Positions 46,500-58,495 are shown, numbered from the stretch's first letter. The stretch is DNA of 64,000 bases from Plectrocnemia conspersa (GCA_009617715.1 VTFK01000121.1:1-64000); one strand, 5' to 3'. Numbers and translations: made by a program. Notes: a model not told the origin generated them from the sequence alone.

Positions 46500-48929
46500 G
46501 TAAGATTATTCCGAGATTCTGATTTGATCTTTTCACAGAAAGACCTGGAGTCTCTCTCTATAGAGGTGGTTGCTTGACAATAGACTACCTTTCGGCATTG
46601 CCAACTGTCACGTTGTCACATTTTCCAAATCCCCTAGCCTGGTGGAATTCTCTAACAGATAAAGCGGAGGTGTTTTAAGTAGAAATACTTTTGACGATGA
46701 GTTGGTAGTGACGTTCGAGCAGGAGAAAAGAGACTTTCTATGCATATCGCTAAAGTTCTCGATAAGGCGTATAACGACTTCATTATACGGAACGTGTGTC
46801 ACCTCAATAATTTACTGCCGATTCATACACTAGTTCGAGCTAGTTAATTGTATGGAAAGTTCATAAAGAATGTTGTAAATACATCAAAGAATGTATTATT
46901 GCTGTAGTAGAACAAATTGCACCAAAAAAAGATTTTTAAGTCAAGTCAGCCTTTCACATAAAAAATTATTGGTTTCTTGCAAGTATCTTGCACAAATAAG
47001 AAAAGGACTTATATTATATATAAAGCAATTTAGCATAAATTAAAACTGTCTGCACTTATAAAGCGTATGTTCTGGGTGGCGATTTATAAACAAATCTGTC
47101 GCTTTACTGTTCTTTTAAGTAATTTTGTCGAGCAAAATAACAATGTTTACTACCGCGTATTTCGACAAGTACAATACATTGTTTAGTGGTGAGAAACAGT
47201 TTTCAAAAGTCTGTTGTGGCCTGTGTTTGAGAGATGTTTTCTAACGGGTATGTAGAATCTCTTACAAGATAAGTTACAATATAACAGGTAGATATATGAA
47301 TATAAAAGTAATCATTACCACACAAAATTTGGTAAATTTTGAGACTTACGGGTTGCAAATATAGTTAATATTTAAATGAAATATATTTAAAAAATAAAGT
47401 ATTTACTATATAATTAATAATTATTAGTGGATTAACTCTGAAGTTTATAATCATTATAAATAACTAATTATTAAAAATAATACTAAAATTGAAGTGAAGT
47501 ATAAAATTTATATTAAAAAAATTAAATATGTATCTATTCACCGAAAAGTTATGCGTGTATAGTAAAGCTTAGAAATATTCAGATTATTAATAATTACAAA
47601 AACAGTTTAAGACTATTATATTTATAAGACTATATAACTGTAAATTAAGTTTTCGCAAAGAAAGTCAAATCGATGTTTTTAAGAAAAGTTTTGAAATTGG
47701 GTAACATACTAAACAAATTATTTTTTTGTCACGTGAAATCAATAAGAATTGCTAAAAAATATTTATAGATTTAAAGGTCAAATATAATTTGCCGATTTAA
47801 ATGAAAAAACCCCATTGCAAATACAATCGTATATGTAGCATAAGTCAGTCTGCAAGGTGTTTTGGCGGAATGTATGTTACGTGTATTATATTATATTAAT
47901 TACATTTGAACAGTTTATTAAAATATGTATTTATAAACAGGCTTTATTGTATTGTGGATAATTAAATACGTTGTATCTTTGACGTTTATGTTTATCTCTG
48001 TATATCTAATCGATACAATGAAAGGCGACGTTCGTGCCCCAGAAGGAGAATTCACAAAGGTAATTGTAGCGCAGTCCCATCCTCCAGTGGCGATCCAAGC
48101 TTTCCTGGTTACTCCCAACAATGCGGTGGAGGTCCATCGGGGAGGTGGCGATGCTGTGCTGAGAATTTTAAAAATGCCATTCGAGAGAGGGTGTCTACGA
48201 ATTTTGCCTCGTTTCTACGCCGGGAGATTCCTCTTGTCGGTTGTTCTTAACCGCAACAACCTCCGGGTAGTGGTGTACTAATTTGCCTTTCAGGTATCAT
48301 ACCGCAGTCCGTGTTAATTATATTTGACGGGTAGTCGAGGAATTGTATAGAGCACGCGGGGATGGAAAATTGGTGGCACATCTCTAGCATGACGAAATAT
48401 TTTGGATATCCCGAGTCATATTTTCAGTATTTATTTATATAATTATATTCTTAAAAATAAACGTGAGTAAGCATAGATGTTTTTGATAGTTTAATATCAG
48501 AGAACACGGAACGAATCGGTTTCGTTTATAAGCCGATTGTAGACGCAATCTTGTCGGCAAATGTTGATTCTCTTGAAACGCTCTTCCGCGAATGAATATG
48601 CAAGAACCATTATATGGTCTTTTACACTGTGTCGAGTTTAGCCTACTGGCATTGCGACACTGGCTAAACATTGTCATATTTGCTCTAAAGCCAAGAGCTC
48701 GTGTGACGCGCCTTTGAATAGCTCATTTATATACATACTCTTGCAAATCTTCAACCCCAGCCCTATTTTGTCGAATAGCTTACTTTCTCGCTACGTTGTA
48801 AGCGCCTTTAAGGCGCTTATAATGCACAGGATATTATTGCGTATAAATCAAAAGGCAAATGCCACCAGATATAACTGATGCATGTTTTATGAACAATATT
48901 TTAAAATGCCAAAAATACTATAAAAAATA
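46500..48929. other. Non-coding DNA with GC-richer blocks
   Basis: Blocks at about 46560-46830, 47990-48300 and 48480-48830 stand out in GC. The 47990-48300 block has a 109-codon plus frame and a 67-codon minus frame overlapping it (plus: VRAPEGEFTKVIVAQSHPPV; minus: VTRKAWIATGGWDCATI). I recognise neither, so it could be an exon of a host gene, a transposon scrap or non-coding. The remaining sequence is AT-rich. Confidence 0.3.
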
Positions 48930-49503
48930 AATAAAAATAATTTACATTTATTTATTTATTATTATTATTTTATTTTATTAATTTATTTAGCTTAATAGCT
49001 AATCTTTACATCTAACAAATTTACTAAACATATATAAAAATATGTAAAAAATACATAACAGAAAGAAAAAATAAAAATATACAATAATAAAGTCTTAATA
49101 TTTTAATTTATTTCTATATGTACGAAGGTGTTTTTTTATTCCATTTATGAAACCCGTTATATTTTTTGCTGTTTCGGATTTCTCTTGGAAGACTATTATA
49201 TAAATCAAAACCTCCGTACATAATTCCCCTAGCCATACTCGTTTTCTTATACTTAATTATCTTTAAATTTTCTCTATTTCTAGTATTATATTTATGTACA
49301 TCTTTATTTCTTATTAAATACTTATTAAAATATTCTGGTAACATATTATTTTCTAACTTATATATAAATACTAAAACATTCATACTCAATATTTCTTGAA
49401 CATTCAACCATTCTAATCTATCAATCATACTTTTACAATTAGTTAATATTATTTTTATTTAAGATTACTCTCATTGCCCTATTTTGTAATTTTGCAACAT
49501 TTG
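48930..49503 (-). pseudogene. Non-LTR retrotransposon 3' end with RT C-terminus and tail
   Basis: The minus frame reads KLQNRAMRVIL, shifts once, then continues MIDRLEWLNVQEIL, VFIYKLENNMLPEYF, HKYNTRNRENLK and GGFDLYNSLPREIR to a TAA at 49114. RAMRxIL...LxWLxVxxxxxxNxLVFIxKxxNxxLPxYF...YNTRN...YNxLPxEI is the C-terminal part of reverse transcriptases of CR1/RTE-like LINEs. The 3' flank ends in AATAAATAAATAAA-type tail sequence near 48935-48965. The copy is 5'-truncated with one indel and is therefore inactive, but comparatively young. Confidence 0.8.
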
Positions 49504-50017
49504 TTTATCTAATTATATAAAGCACACATTTAATTATATAAAGCACACGTGCGGTTGCATTTAATTTAATCGATACATTGACATTTTGTGTATTGTTTTG
49601 GTCAACTAGTATAAAATATTTCCGTTGTAAAATGTAATACAATAGCATTATTATTTCATGTGTGTTATTCACGCGAAACGAAAAAGTCATAGCAAAAATT
49701 TTGTGATGAGTTTTATTTCTGGAATTTATATATTGCATATTTGTTACATAAGCAAATAATGTGATGATAAAATATTCCCATTATATAAAATTAAATAATT
49801 TTAATTATTGATATGCATTATTAACTAATAGTGTGTGGTTTATGAGTAAATTATAATTTAAAAAAAAATACTATAGTTTGCATGCCAAAATATATTGGCA
49901 TATGCCGATAAATAAAATGCGTAATCAAGCACGTGTGTTTCATTATAGTTTTAGCGAATCTTCAGCTGTTATCAGAAAATAAACAAATCAAATTCCACTC
50001 CAAAATCGTAGTGATTG
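49504..50017. other. AT-rich non-coding DNA
   Basis: A short tandem duplication of TTAATTATATAAAGCACAC lies at about 49510-49550. No gene. Confidence 0.5.
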
Positions 50018-51450
50018 GTCTTGGTTAGGGGTCGGCAAAGTGCGGCTCCAGAGCCGTATGCGGCTCTTTGGTTTCTTGAGTGCGGCTCTGGCACAATTTT
50101 CGCATTTATTCGAAACTCGAATGGCCATCCGACATGTCTTATTTGTAAGAAGAAATTCAATGCTGTGGTGGAGTATATGGATAAATATCATATTCCTCTC
50201 GATAAAATTGTGTCGATTTCCACAGACGGGGCCAAAAGTATGACCGGCGTCAGAAAAGGGTTTGTGAGTACGCGGATCTTCAGCTTCATAACAAGGTTCG
50301 ATGGTTATTAAGAGGGAACGTTTTAAAACGATTCGCGTCTCGATTGCCATAAATTGAAGCATTTCTCCTTGAGTAGGGTGTTCACTATCCAGAACTTACA
50401 ATCAGTGGATCCAAAACTTTCATTTCAAGGTAGACGTTACGTCTCATCAAAATCAGCTTAACCGTAAACTACAAGGGAAAGGAAACACAATTTTTTCGAT
50501 GTTAGAAGAAGTCATTTCATTCGAAAGCAAATTATCTCTTTTTGCTCAAGATTTTGAAAGGGAAACATTGTTTCACTTTCCGAGCCTGCTGAAGCATCGC
50601 CAAGTAAATAATTCCTCTATTGACAAACACCATTTCAAAACAACAATTTTAAATATGAGGGAAGCTTTTCTCAGCAGGTTTCAGGAGTTTAAAAACAACA
50701 AAGCGACCCTAGCATTCGTCAAAAATCCTCCTAATGCTACAATAACTGAGTTGAAATTTTTTCCTTTTGGCATTGACATTGGTAACTTTGAAATATAATT
50801 GCAGGATTTAAAAAACAAGAAAATATTGAGCTCTAAATTTCAACGTCTTTGTATTGATTTGGAAATATTGGAGAAGAACGAATGTGATCTTAGTTCACAA
50901 CACAAGTGGTCTGCTTTGAAAGACCTGGAGAATGAAGACATGATCATTTTTAACGTCTGGAATATTATTTCTGACTCTTACGATCAGCTGAAAAAACTTG
51001 CGTTTGCTGTTCTTTCCCTTTTTGGTTCTACATATTCACGCGAACAATCCTTTTCAAGCATGAACTTTATCAAGAGTAAACTGAGAAGTCGTCTTATTGA
51101 TGAGAACCTGGAATCATGCTTAAAATTAAAAACAACAACATATAAACCTGACTTACTGAAACTTTCCAATGAGATGCAAGGGCATTGTTCGCATTAAGTG
51201 TTTGTCAGTCATTGTCATGATTTAAATTTATGGATACCTTAGTTTCATATTATTGTTTATCAACGAATAAATCTTTATTAAGTGGGAAATCAAGTTTTAT
51301 TCAGTGTACCCGTAATTTAATAAAGGTCTAAAATTATAATAAAGGTTTACTAAATTAAAAAATAGATTTGGCTCTCAGAATTTTTTTGAATCGTTGTAAT
51401 GTACATATTTGGCTCTTCGGCCAATAAGTTTGCTGACCACTGGTCTAGGT
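50018..51450. mobile_element. hAT element 3 (GTF2IRD2/SCAND3-like transposase), deleted copy
   Basis: The 1417-bp element spans 50026-51442. The left end is TAGGGGTCGGCAAAG. The right end, reverse-complemented, is CAGTGGTCAGCAAAC. Flanking 8-bp duplications are GTCTTGGT (50018-50025) and GTCTAGGT (51443-51450), with one mismatch. Inner terminal sequence contains repeated GCGGCTC/GGCTC words. It is internally deleted and carries a broken plus-strand transposase. Confidence 0.88.
50130..51197 (+). pseudogene. hAT transposase remnant (GTF2IRD2/ZBED5-like type)
   Basis: Frames in order: YMDKYHIPLDKIVSISTDGA with KSMTGVRKGFV (the region of the catalytic 'TDGAxxMxG' motif), VRWLLRGNVLKRFASRLP, QNQLNRKLQGKGNTIFSML, a long open piece at 50499-50795 ending in a TAA, and a 132-codon open piece at 50799-51197. 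The last ends with FGSTYSREQSFSSMNFIKSK and LRSRLIDENLESCLKLK, the hAT dimerisation motif of this family. The N-terminal zinc finger is missing. Several frameshifts and stops separate the blocks, so the gene is inactive. In vertebrates this transposase family gave rise to GTF2IRD2. Confidence 0.85.
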
Positions 51451-52105
51451 GTTGATAGTAGGCAGAACAATAGAGCATAAATTATTAAGAATCCACTAGG
51501 AATACACTTCTGTCGGCTACTTTATTTAATAATTTGAAGCAAATATAAAGTGAAGCTACGCCAAGAATTGACTGAGACTTTTTTTATCTAATAGCGGCAT
51601 TTTTATTAACGTGATGTTAAATACGTAGTTTTTTAAGTTGTATCATAAATTGTAAATTTTAACTTAATTAATAATAGTACACTTAAGATGACCATAACAA
51701 ATACAAATTTTTATGTATAATGTATTTAAAAATATATTTTTTCAATAAAGTTGTTATATTATCATATTTTAATATGCATGTTTTTCAATCTAAAAATATG
51801 CTATAGATAACCTTTTTGTGGCAAATATAATAAGAATGCTTGATAATTTAATATATTGCGTATTTGTTTCGCCATTGGTGCAGTTTCATAAACATTATAT
51901 AAACAAGTTTGATAAGGCATTTTAAATTTTTCCTTATTATTTAACATAAACTAGTCATTAGTTCACCAACATTCTTAGTGAATATACGTTCGTGTCGTAA
52001 GTTTTTTTTCGGAAAAATATTGAAGGTATTTAGCTAATTAATCTCAAAGAATTTTATTTTTGATTAGTTCTATAACTATTATTTAATTTTTGTATTTAGA
52101 TTAAT
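51451..52105 (+). promoter_or_regulatory. Upstream region of the TIL-like gene with candidate 5'UTR intron
   Basis: The only compact candidate TATA box is TATATAAAC near 51897. A possible 5'UTR intron runs from GTAAGT at 51997 to TTTAG at 52099 (103 bp), with a pyrimidine-rich 3' side, leaving ATTAAT directly before the ATG at 52106. If this is real, transcription starts upstream of 51990. The distance from the TATA-like box to any start is not fixed by the sequence. The rest of the region is AT-rich and featureless. Confidence 0.35.
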
Positions 52106-52504
52106 ATGAAGTTCGTGTTCTTTGTATCGTTTTTGTGCACATTTATATGCGCTTCTCAATCCTTAATAAAAAATGAAGTGACTCACGAGGCAGCAATGTT
52201 TGGTGATAATTCATCTTCATCGGAAAGTTCTTGTAAGTAAATTAAAAACGTGGTTCTTTAAAATATAAGCAAATATAATATTTTAAATTTGATTTTAGCT
52301 GATTTGTGCGGTAAGCACGAAGTAAAAGTTGTTTTGGGATGTAAAGGTGTACATGAGTGTGACGTCGAGTGTAGATGCAAACCAAGATACACCAGGAATA
52401 AGCTAACTGGAGAATGTGAACGAACCGAAAATATTCACAAATATAATATTAAGAAAGTACGTAGATCAACTCTTCTTTTCAAACCAGTCGCCGGTTATTA
52501 TTAA
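52106..52504 (+). CDS. Secreted cysteine-rich TIL-like (trypsin-inhibitor-like) protein, two exons
   Basis: Exon 1 is 52106-52232. A 66-bp phase-1 intron (GTAAGT...TTTTAG) follows, and exon 2 is 52299-52504, giving a 110-residue precursor. Residues 1-16 form a signal peptide (MKFVFFVSFLCTFICA). Residues 17-43 are a serine-rich linker (GDNSSSSESS). Residues 46-82 hold six cysteines spaced C-x10-C-x5-C-x3-C-x-C-x12-C. The part ECDVECRCKPRYTRNKLTGEC matches the second half of a TIL domain (CxxxCxCxxGYxRNxxxGxC), shown here as motif positions 62-82. Canonical TIL domains have ten cysteines, so four are missing. A basic tail with VRR and an aromatic end follows. TIL proteins usually inhibit serine proteases in haemolymph, silk or venom. 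The target here is unknown. AATAAA at 52809 is a candidate polyA signal. All junctions are intact, and no stop or frameshift is present. Confidence 0.75.
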
Positions 52505-53739
52505 GGGATTATAGCTATTATAGAACATAAATATAAACATAAAAAAATGTGAATTTTATGTTTAATCTACATTATAATTTATAATTATTAAAGTTACTAG
52601 GGTTGCTGCAAAAGTCATTATCTTAAATAATATGATATTTTAAAACCAATTGTTTTAAATATAAAAATAATTTATATGTAACCTAGTAGATGCAGGTTAG
52701 ATTACGATTTTTTATAAAAATCACATGTAAGTGACTAAATATTTTTTTAATATATTATTTACATACATAACTATGTGCATAAAACATGAATATTTGGATT
52801 TAATATAAAATAAAGAAAATCTTATATATATTATTTTTGTTTTATTATATATTTTACTTAAAATAATACTAAAATTAAAAAGATATAACTATCTTTAAAT
52901 TTTATTTAGAAATATCGTAATAAAGTTTTTTTTAATTAAAATGTCATACAGTGACATCAAACAGTTTTTAATCTTCATTCTAAATACATCACAAAGGCAA
53001 CGGGAACATATGGGGAGTAATATTTGGATCAATGCAATATGTACATACTATATATATTAAAACAATACATAGTAGTTAAATTATGACTATAAAATTTGTG
53101 CAATAAATGGATGATATGTTCCTAATATGTGCTAGGTAGTTGGTTCTATTTAAGTCATCGCAAAGATCAAATAGAACTCTCGGAAATTCAAGCAGCTGCC
53201 TAAAGGTTGTCATCTACTGTAGCTTGTTGCAGGTTCGAACTGAATCCTTATATAGTCAAAAGAAACTAGTCTTATTCACAATCGAAAAAAATAAAGTAGA
53301 TCAATATCCATACTTTAAATCGCTTGACCAATCTGGATAAATTAGAGCAAAATTAAAATTTTTGTTTGGTTTTCTAAATAGTATCTTAAAACATGTTTAC
53401 AATGCTGTTTGGAAAAGTTTCAATGGTGTTTATTGTCGAGTCTCGTCTATTGATTAAGAGTCAGAGCTATACCCCAACGGATACTAAAAATCTACGTTGA
53501 TATTTATTATTTAACAACCGTAAACGAACAAGCTAAAATAGTATCAGTACTCACAGGTAAAAATAAACATTTTTATATCAAGCTTACTGAATAAATTAAA
53601 AATAGAAGCAACAAAATGTATTCCTTGCGATTAAAATTTATGATATTCGCGATAAAATTCAGATGATAAAATTATCACACCGTTAAACACTGGAAATATT
53701 ATAAATAACACAGATAAGGGCAAAATTGTGTTTGTAGAT
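52505..53739. other. 3' flank of the TIL-like gene and AT-rich DNA
   Basis: AATAAA at 52809-52814 is a candidate polyadenylation signal. Around 53132-53250 a stretch has weak resemblance to Pol III A and B boxes (GCTAGGTAGTTGGTT; GCAGGTTCGAACTG), but the intervening sequence does not fold as a tRNA. No other gene. Confidence 0.4.
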
Positions 53740-53975
53740 GGTAGTGTTTGGGTCTAGGTCCGCTAAGTGAGGTCACCTTCGAACTCGGACTGCCTCTTTG
53801 CTACAAAAACATCTTCGATGAATAAACTCATTCGACCTCGGAAGAGCAATCATCTCCAGGACAGTGCTCAAGGAAACGGCACCTTTTTTTTTAATCTAAA
53901 AATAGCTGACAATGGAGTCGTGTCCTATGAAATATACCGTGGCACGAAAACGGTTAAGTTTTGAAACTGCAAGCA
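53740..53975. other. GC-richer block, unassigned
   Basis: It contains GGTCTAGGTCCGCTAAGTG and TTCGACCTCGGAAGAGC. The 65-codon plus frame at 53767-53964 has no recognisable domain. Confidence 0.25.
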
Positions 53976-54149
53976 AGAATGCTAAGGTGTCTAGTATTTC
54001 CGCAATAATTCCTGCTAATCTAATACATTTTCTCTTGTATTTAATATGATTTTTGTTTACTTAAATTTATAAATTCCAATGTATAAAAAATACACTTTTA
54101 ATTAAAAAAAATATAATAAAATAAATAATCGTCATCATGATTAATCATG
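53976..54149. other. AT-rich spacer
   Basis: Nothing seen. Confidence 0.5.
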
Positions 54150-54670
54150 GAAACTGAAAGCTTTCGTCCGCTCGCGCTTTTAATTCACTGCGTTCATTTA
54201 TTTCGCAGGTACGAAAAGGGCTCACCCTTCAGAAGCGGCAATACGTATTCAAATGGTCGCGAGTTATCGCCGACGCCTAACGAGGCACTCGCACTCGGCA
54301 AGGCATAAAACCGGGTGTAAACCGGGCTTAACACCGGGCGAAAAGTGGCCGACGCCATCCACCTGTAATTAATTCCCGCGATAGCCGAAGGTTCAACCCC
54401 CTTCGGAATGGACAAGGGGTTGGAAAAAAAACACCGTGAATAATGTTTCGGGACGTCTACAAGTGAAAGCGTTATCGGTGTGTTGTGGTATGAGCGCCGC
54501 GGACTCTTTGGGCAATCGGTATCGCGATACAAACGAATGTACGAATGTAAAGAAGAGTGATGATCCTCGGCTTTATCTCGCGGTGAAAAATGCTTTTTAT
54601 GCGCGACGGTCATAAATTCGGCTAACGATAATGGACAAGCGGACGGCGCCCTTATGAAGGCGTATAAACA
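54150..54670. other. Largest GC- and CpG-rich non-coding island
   Basis: About 520 bp of sustained higher GC with many CpG (CGAGTTATCGCCGACGCC; GAGCGCCGCGGACTC; GGACAAGCGGACGGCGCCC) within AT-rich DNA. CACCTGTAATTAATTCCCGC near 54359 combines an E-box and a homeodomain-type site. The 139-codon minus frame at 54194-54613 is open, but its translation shows no domain, and the high GC extends past both its ends. Best read as a candidate conserved regulatory element; a coding exon on the minus strand is the alternative. Confidence 0.4.
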
Positions 54671-55579
54671 ACTCCTAAATATCGATATATAATATTTATT
54701 TTTATGGTTTGATAAATATGAATTGTCGCTGTTTGGATGAGCCTTTTTTGTGATGCATGATTGACGCAGACGCTTTGAAAAAAACAGAAGCTAGAACACA
54801 ATTTAAAGTCAACCAAAGCTAAAGGACTATTCAGTGACAACTAATCATTACTATTTTTTCAAAATAATGAAACGCTTTCTTTTGTTTTTTTTTTATTTTT
54901 TTATATATGTATTTATATAGCAAACAAAAACACGAGTGATTGACGCCACTGAAGGTATTTACGAGGTATTTAAAAAAATATTATTTAGACATCGTTGTAT
55001 TAAATATGTATTTAGAATACTGTCCCGGAAAAGGATTAGGGCGTATTATTTTTAATTTCTAATAAAATACCTATAGCGTATTATTGCATATATTAGGTAC
55101 TCGCTAACGTAGGACAAAATCAGATGGATCGCAAAACATACTTATTATAGCAATATTTATCGAACGGGTCACTGACGCTCACAAATTCATAAGAGTGCGG
55201 GTGCGAGACTTGCTCCCGTAGGCTTCATAAGATTCCCATGTCATCTGGACGAAGTACCGTTACACGAAAGAGCATGCTTTATCTCTTTCTTCGTTGCATG
55301 CGACACCACTCCCACTTTTATTTCTAGGGGATCGGCATCAGTTCTGGATTGTTAAATGAATAAGTTTGATTAATCTACAATACCACTAACTTCATTCTAT
55401 AATTTTACTACTTATGTATCTGATTTTTTTTAATTTTGTGCAGAATTTTAACGATATTTTAAATAAATATAATTATTATAGTCATTATTAAATGTATTCC
55501 TACTATTTTTGTTTCCAAAAGCAATTAAATATCTATATTTATTATAATAAAAGAGCATTATAATAATATATGGTAAATA
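54671..55579. other. Mostly AT-rich DNA
   Basis: About 55160-55340 is GC-richer (AGTGCGGGTGCGAGACTTG). No gene recognised. Confidence 0.4.
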
Positions 55580-55839
55580 TTTTTTTAGAAGCGCAGGGTA
55601 ACACCCCCACGGTGTATGGCTGAGAGGCAAATAGTAGTGGATTCTAATTAGAATGTAACGGTAAACCGTCGAGCTCGATAGGGAATCTTATGATGCCTCC
55701 CGTAGCCATTTAAATTGCGCGCTCCACGGACCAGAAGCTACTTTTCTGTGTCTATTTCATCGCTACAGATCTTTGGATCAAGGCTCGCCTCCGTCTCGAC
55801 CACTGGATCAAGATCTGCCTCCACCACAACCACGGATAG
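55580..55839. other. GC-richer block with a short imperfect duplication
   Basis: GGATCAAGGCTCGCCTCCG and GGATCAAGATCTGCCTCCA are imperfect tandem copies about 30 bp apart (near 55775 and 55805). No frame is recognised. It ends at the hAT-type terminus near 55845. Confidence 0.4.
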
Positions 55840-56900
55840 GGCCGTGGCGTAGGGGAGGCAGTAGGGGGGGATATGACCCCGGGCGCAAGATTGAGGTGGC
55901 GTCAAAACAAAGTTGGTAATAATCCATATTCAAACAATATAATTGATTTTGTCAGGAATCACGTGGAACTATTTGTAAATTTTTCTGAAACATAGTCACA
56001 TAAGAAAAGCCTAGTGGAGGTCACTTTTTTCGAAACATTTGAAAGCCTAGATGTTTTTTCTCATTCTACTACTCGCCATGTAAAATTAAAAAAGCTTTAT
56101 TACTGACAATAAAATGTGATTTGGAAACGCTGGAGCACAACAATAAAAGCTGTCACAGATATTCATCGAAGACACGTTGATCAAACCTTTAGAAAATTTG
56201 TCAAAAGATCCAGTTGTAAAGTTTGAAACTAGAAGCGATGCAATACAATTTCTATAACATACTTTTAGTATATTTCGTTGCTTTGCTTAATTTCTAAGAC
56301 ATTAATAAAAAAATCGAATCAAGAGCGATTGAAAGATCCTACTATGAATTTCCCAGAAGCAGCAACTGATATTGAATCTCAGAATTTGTTTAAATTCCGC
56401 AATGATTTATGCGGAAATATCAAAAATAAAATGCATTGATTGAGGAATATAAATTGGAAAAATAAGGCATCGTAGAAGTTAATTAATTAATGCAGAACTT
56501 ACAGTAAAGAATAAAATCATTCGTGTTATGAAAAACGTACTTGACTTATCGTAACGAGAAATATCAACACAATTTTCAAGACTAAAAGACATAAATAAAA
56601 AGTTTGGGTTTCTGCTAGATACATATAATAGAAAATATAAATTTTGGGAATTTTTGCGACACGATGAAAATTAATTTTTCACAGAAATCGAAGATTACTC
56701 GTATTACTTGCAATGAAGTTTTTTATTATGTCATGTGCAGATGACGTATTTATAAATAGTTCTATTTAACTGCAGATTCTTTAAGCTGTTGCAGTATCGG
56801 TTGCAAGTTGTGAGCGATCGTTAAAAAAGTTAGGGATTATTTTGACATATTTGCGAGCTTCAATGGGAATAGATCGTCTTAGTAATTTAACCGTTCTTCA
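55840..56900 (+). pseudogene. hAT-type (ZMYM1-like) transposase remnant
   Basis: A GC-rich start, GTGGCGTAGGGGAGGCAGT then GATATGACCCCGGGCGC, resembles ends of hAT elements with ZMYM1-like proteins. Coding character reappears as RWSTTIKAVTDIHRRHVD near 56130, then PTMNFPEAATDIESQNLF near 56345. At the C-terminus, VAVSVASCERSLKKLGIILT and YLRASMGIDRLSNLTVL appear at 56788-56898, the family's SVASCERSFSKLKxIKxxLRSxMxxxRLxxLxxL motif. Many stops and shifts; inactive. The sequence is cut at about 56905 by the inverted-repeat element. Confidence 0.7.
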
Positions 56901-56969
56901 GGTGCGTACGGTGAGATACATTCCCTTTCGGTCTCTCACGTGCTAAGTGACAAGAGGCATGCGGAACGG

Positions 56970-57078
56970 GACACGGTCAATTGGGCGACGGCGATTGGGC
57001 GACGGTCAAATGGGCGATTCAAAATGGGCGACGGACAAATGGGCGATGGTCTTTTGGGCGACGGTCTTTTGGGCGATA
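56970..57078 (+). repeat. Left GGGCGACGG array
   Basis: Imperfect units of 13-16 bp built on GGGCGACGGTCAATT or ATGGGCGAT. The spacing is irregular. Confidence 0.8.
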
Positions 57079-57444
57079 CAATAATAATGCATTACAAATA
57101 AATGTGTAGCAAATCATGATCTTATAATTAATTAAATAATTTACATAATTTAATACATATTAAAATATATATATATACATATACGTACATACGAAAATAT
57201 AAGTAATATTTTTTAGAATAGAATTAAAAGATGAAAACATTATTCGGTCTAAACAAAATATAATATACCTTCATAAGATATAGTATGTATATATTTACTT
57301 ATCATTTGTGCTTATTTAATCATAAAATATCACTTAAACAGTTTGATTTTTTTCATTCAAGAATTTAAGAGAGTTACCCGATATCATAAAACACTTAAAG
57401 CACACGGCTTAAGTCGGTAATTTTATTATAAATACCTACCTGAT

Positions 57445-57960
57445 AAATGTTCTTAGTGGGCCCTTACGCGAATTTTTTTTATGTTTTGAGCCTTGGAAAC
57501 TACTGTGAGAACAAGCTTTTGGAATTTCCAAAAATCGCATATTTTACAGTTATCTATTTTAAATTAGATAGGATAGGTATATAAAAATGTAATAACACAG
57601 AACTAGCGCTGATAAGTGTTTATCGTGGATTTTACCCTTTACGAGATTTTTTTAGGTTTTGAGACTTATAAATTACTGTGAGAACAATCTTTTGGAATTT
57701 CCAAAAATCGCATATTTTACCGTTATCTATTTTAAACTGGATAGAGTGGTTATATATAAATATAATAAGCTAGAACCAGCGCTGATAAGTGTTTATCGTG
57801 GATTTTGCCCATTCCGCGATTTTTTTTATATTTTGAGCCTTGGAAATTAGTGTGAGAATAAACTTTGGGAATTCACAAAAATCGCATATTTTACAGTTAT
57901 CTATTTAAAATTAAATAGGGTAGTTATATATAAATATAAAAACCCATAACTAGCGCTCAG
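57445..57960 (+). repeat. Three tandem copies of a ~173-bp unit
   Basis: GGAATTTCCAAAAATCGCAT recurs at 57521 and 57694 and in altered form at 57868. GATAAGTGTTTATCGTGGA recurs at 57611 and 57784. GAGCCTTGGAAA, ATATTTTAC(A/C)GTTATCTATTT and AGCGCT also recur in each copy. Divergence between copies is moderate, so the expansion is not recent. Confidence 0.85.
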
Positions 57961-58495
57961 TATACTTTAATTTTGACTGAAAACATTCGCAAAAAAAGTT
58001 TCGTTGCGTCTTTGAAAATTATTTTTGTCGTGGTTTTAAAACACTTTGTCACAGTGTCATTGTGTTTTTGGTAAAAAATTCAGTACAGCAAGAAAATAAG
58101 AATGTGTCTTTATATTCACATGTGGGTTATATTTTATGTGTTATTTATAGATAATTGTTTTTTATAGATTATTGTTGAGAGCGACTAATTTGAGTTACCA
58201 CAGTTTATATTCTTCATAAATGGATAATTCAGACATATTAAGTCAAAAAAGACAAGGAAAAATATTTTTGGAATGGATATCTTTATGAAAAGAATAGACC
58301 AAAGAATTTTTATAAAAGTTTTGAGGTACAATAGAAAAAATATCATAGAATATTTACGTGGTATTGCATATAATTATAATATGAGTTAATAATTTGAAAA
58401 TAAAATTGTTTTTCACTTAATAGACATTTTTGTTTTAATGTATATTTTATTAATATTCAAAATAAAGCAAAGCGTGCAAGTTTTTTTTAATTTCT

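Noticed and set aside
46166..46536. Y/I-rich frames of 86 and 91 codons
   Set aside because: Translations of TA and CA microsatellites.
49166..49399. 77-codon hydrophobic plus frame
   Set aside because: Antisense shadow of the non-LTR reverse transcriptase fragment.
53132..53250. Possible tRNA or tRNA-derived SINE (A-box and B-box-like words)
   Set aside because: The words are about 80 bp apart, but no acceptor stem or anticodon arm can be formed and no second copy was seen.
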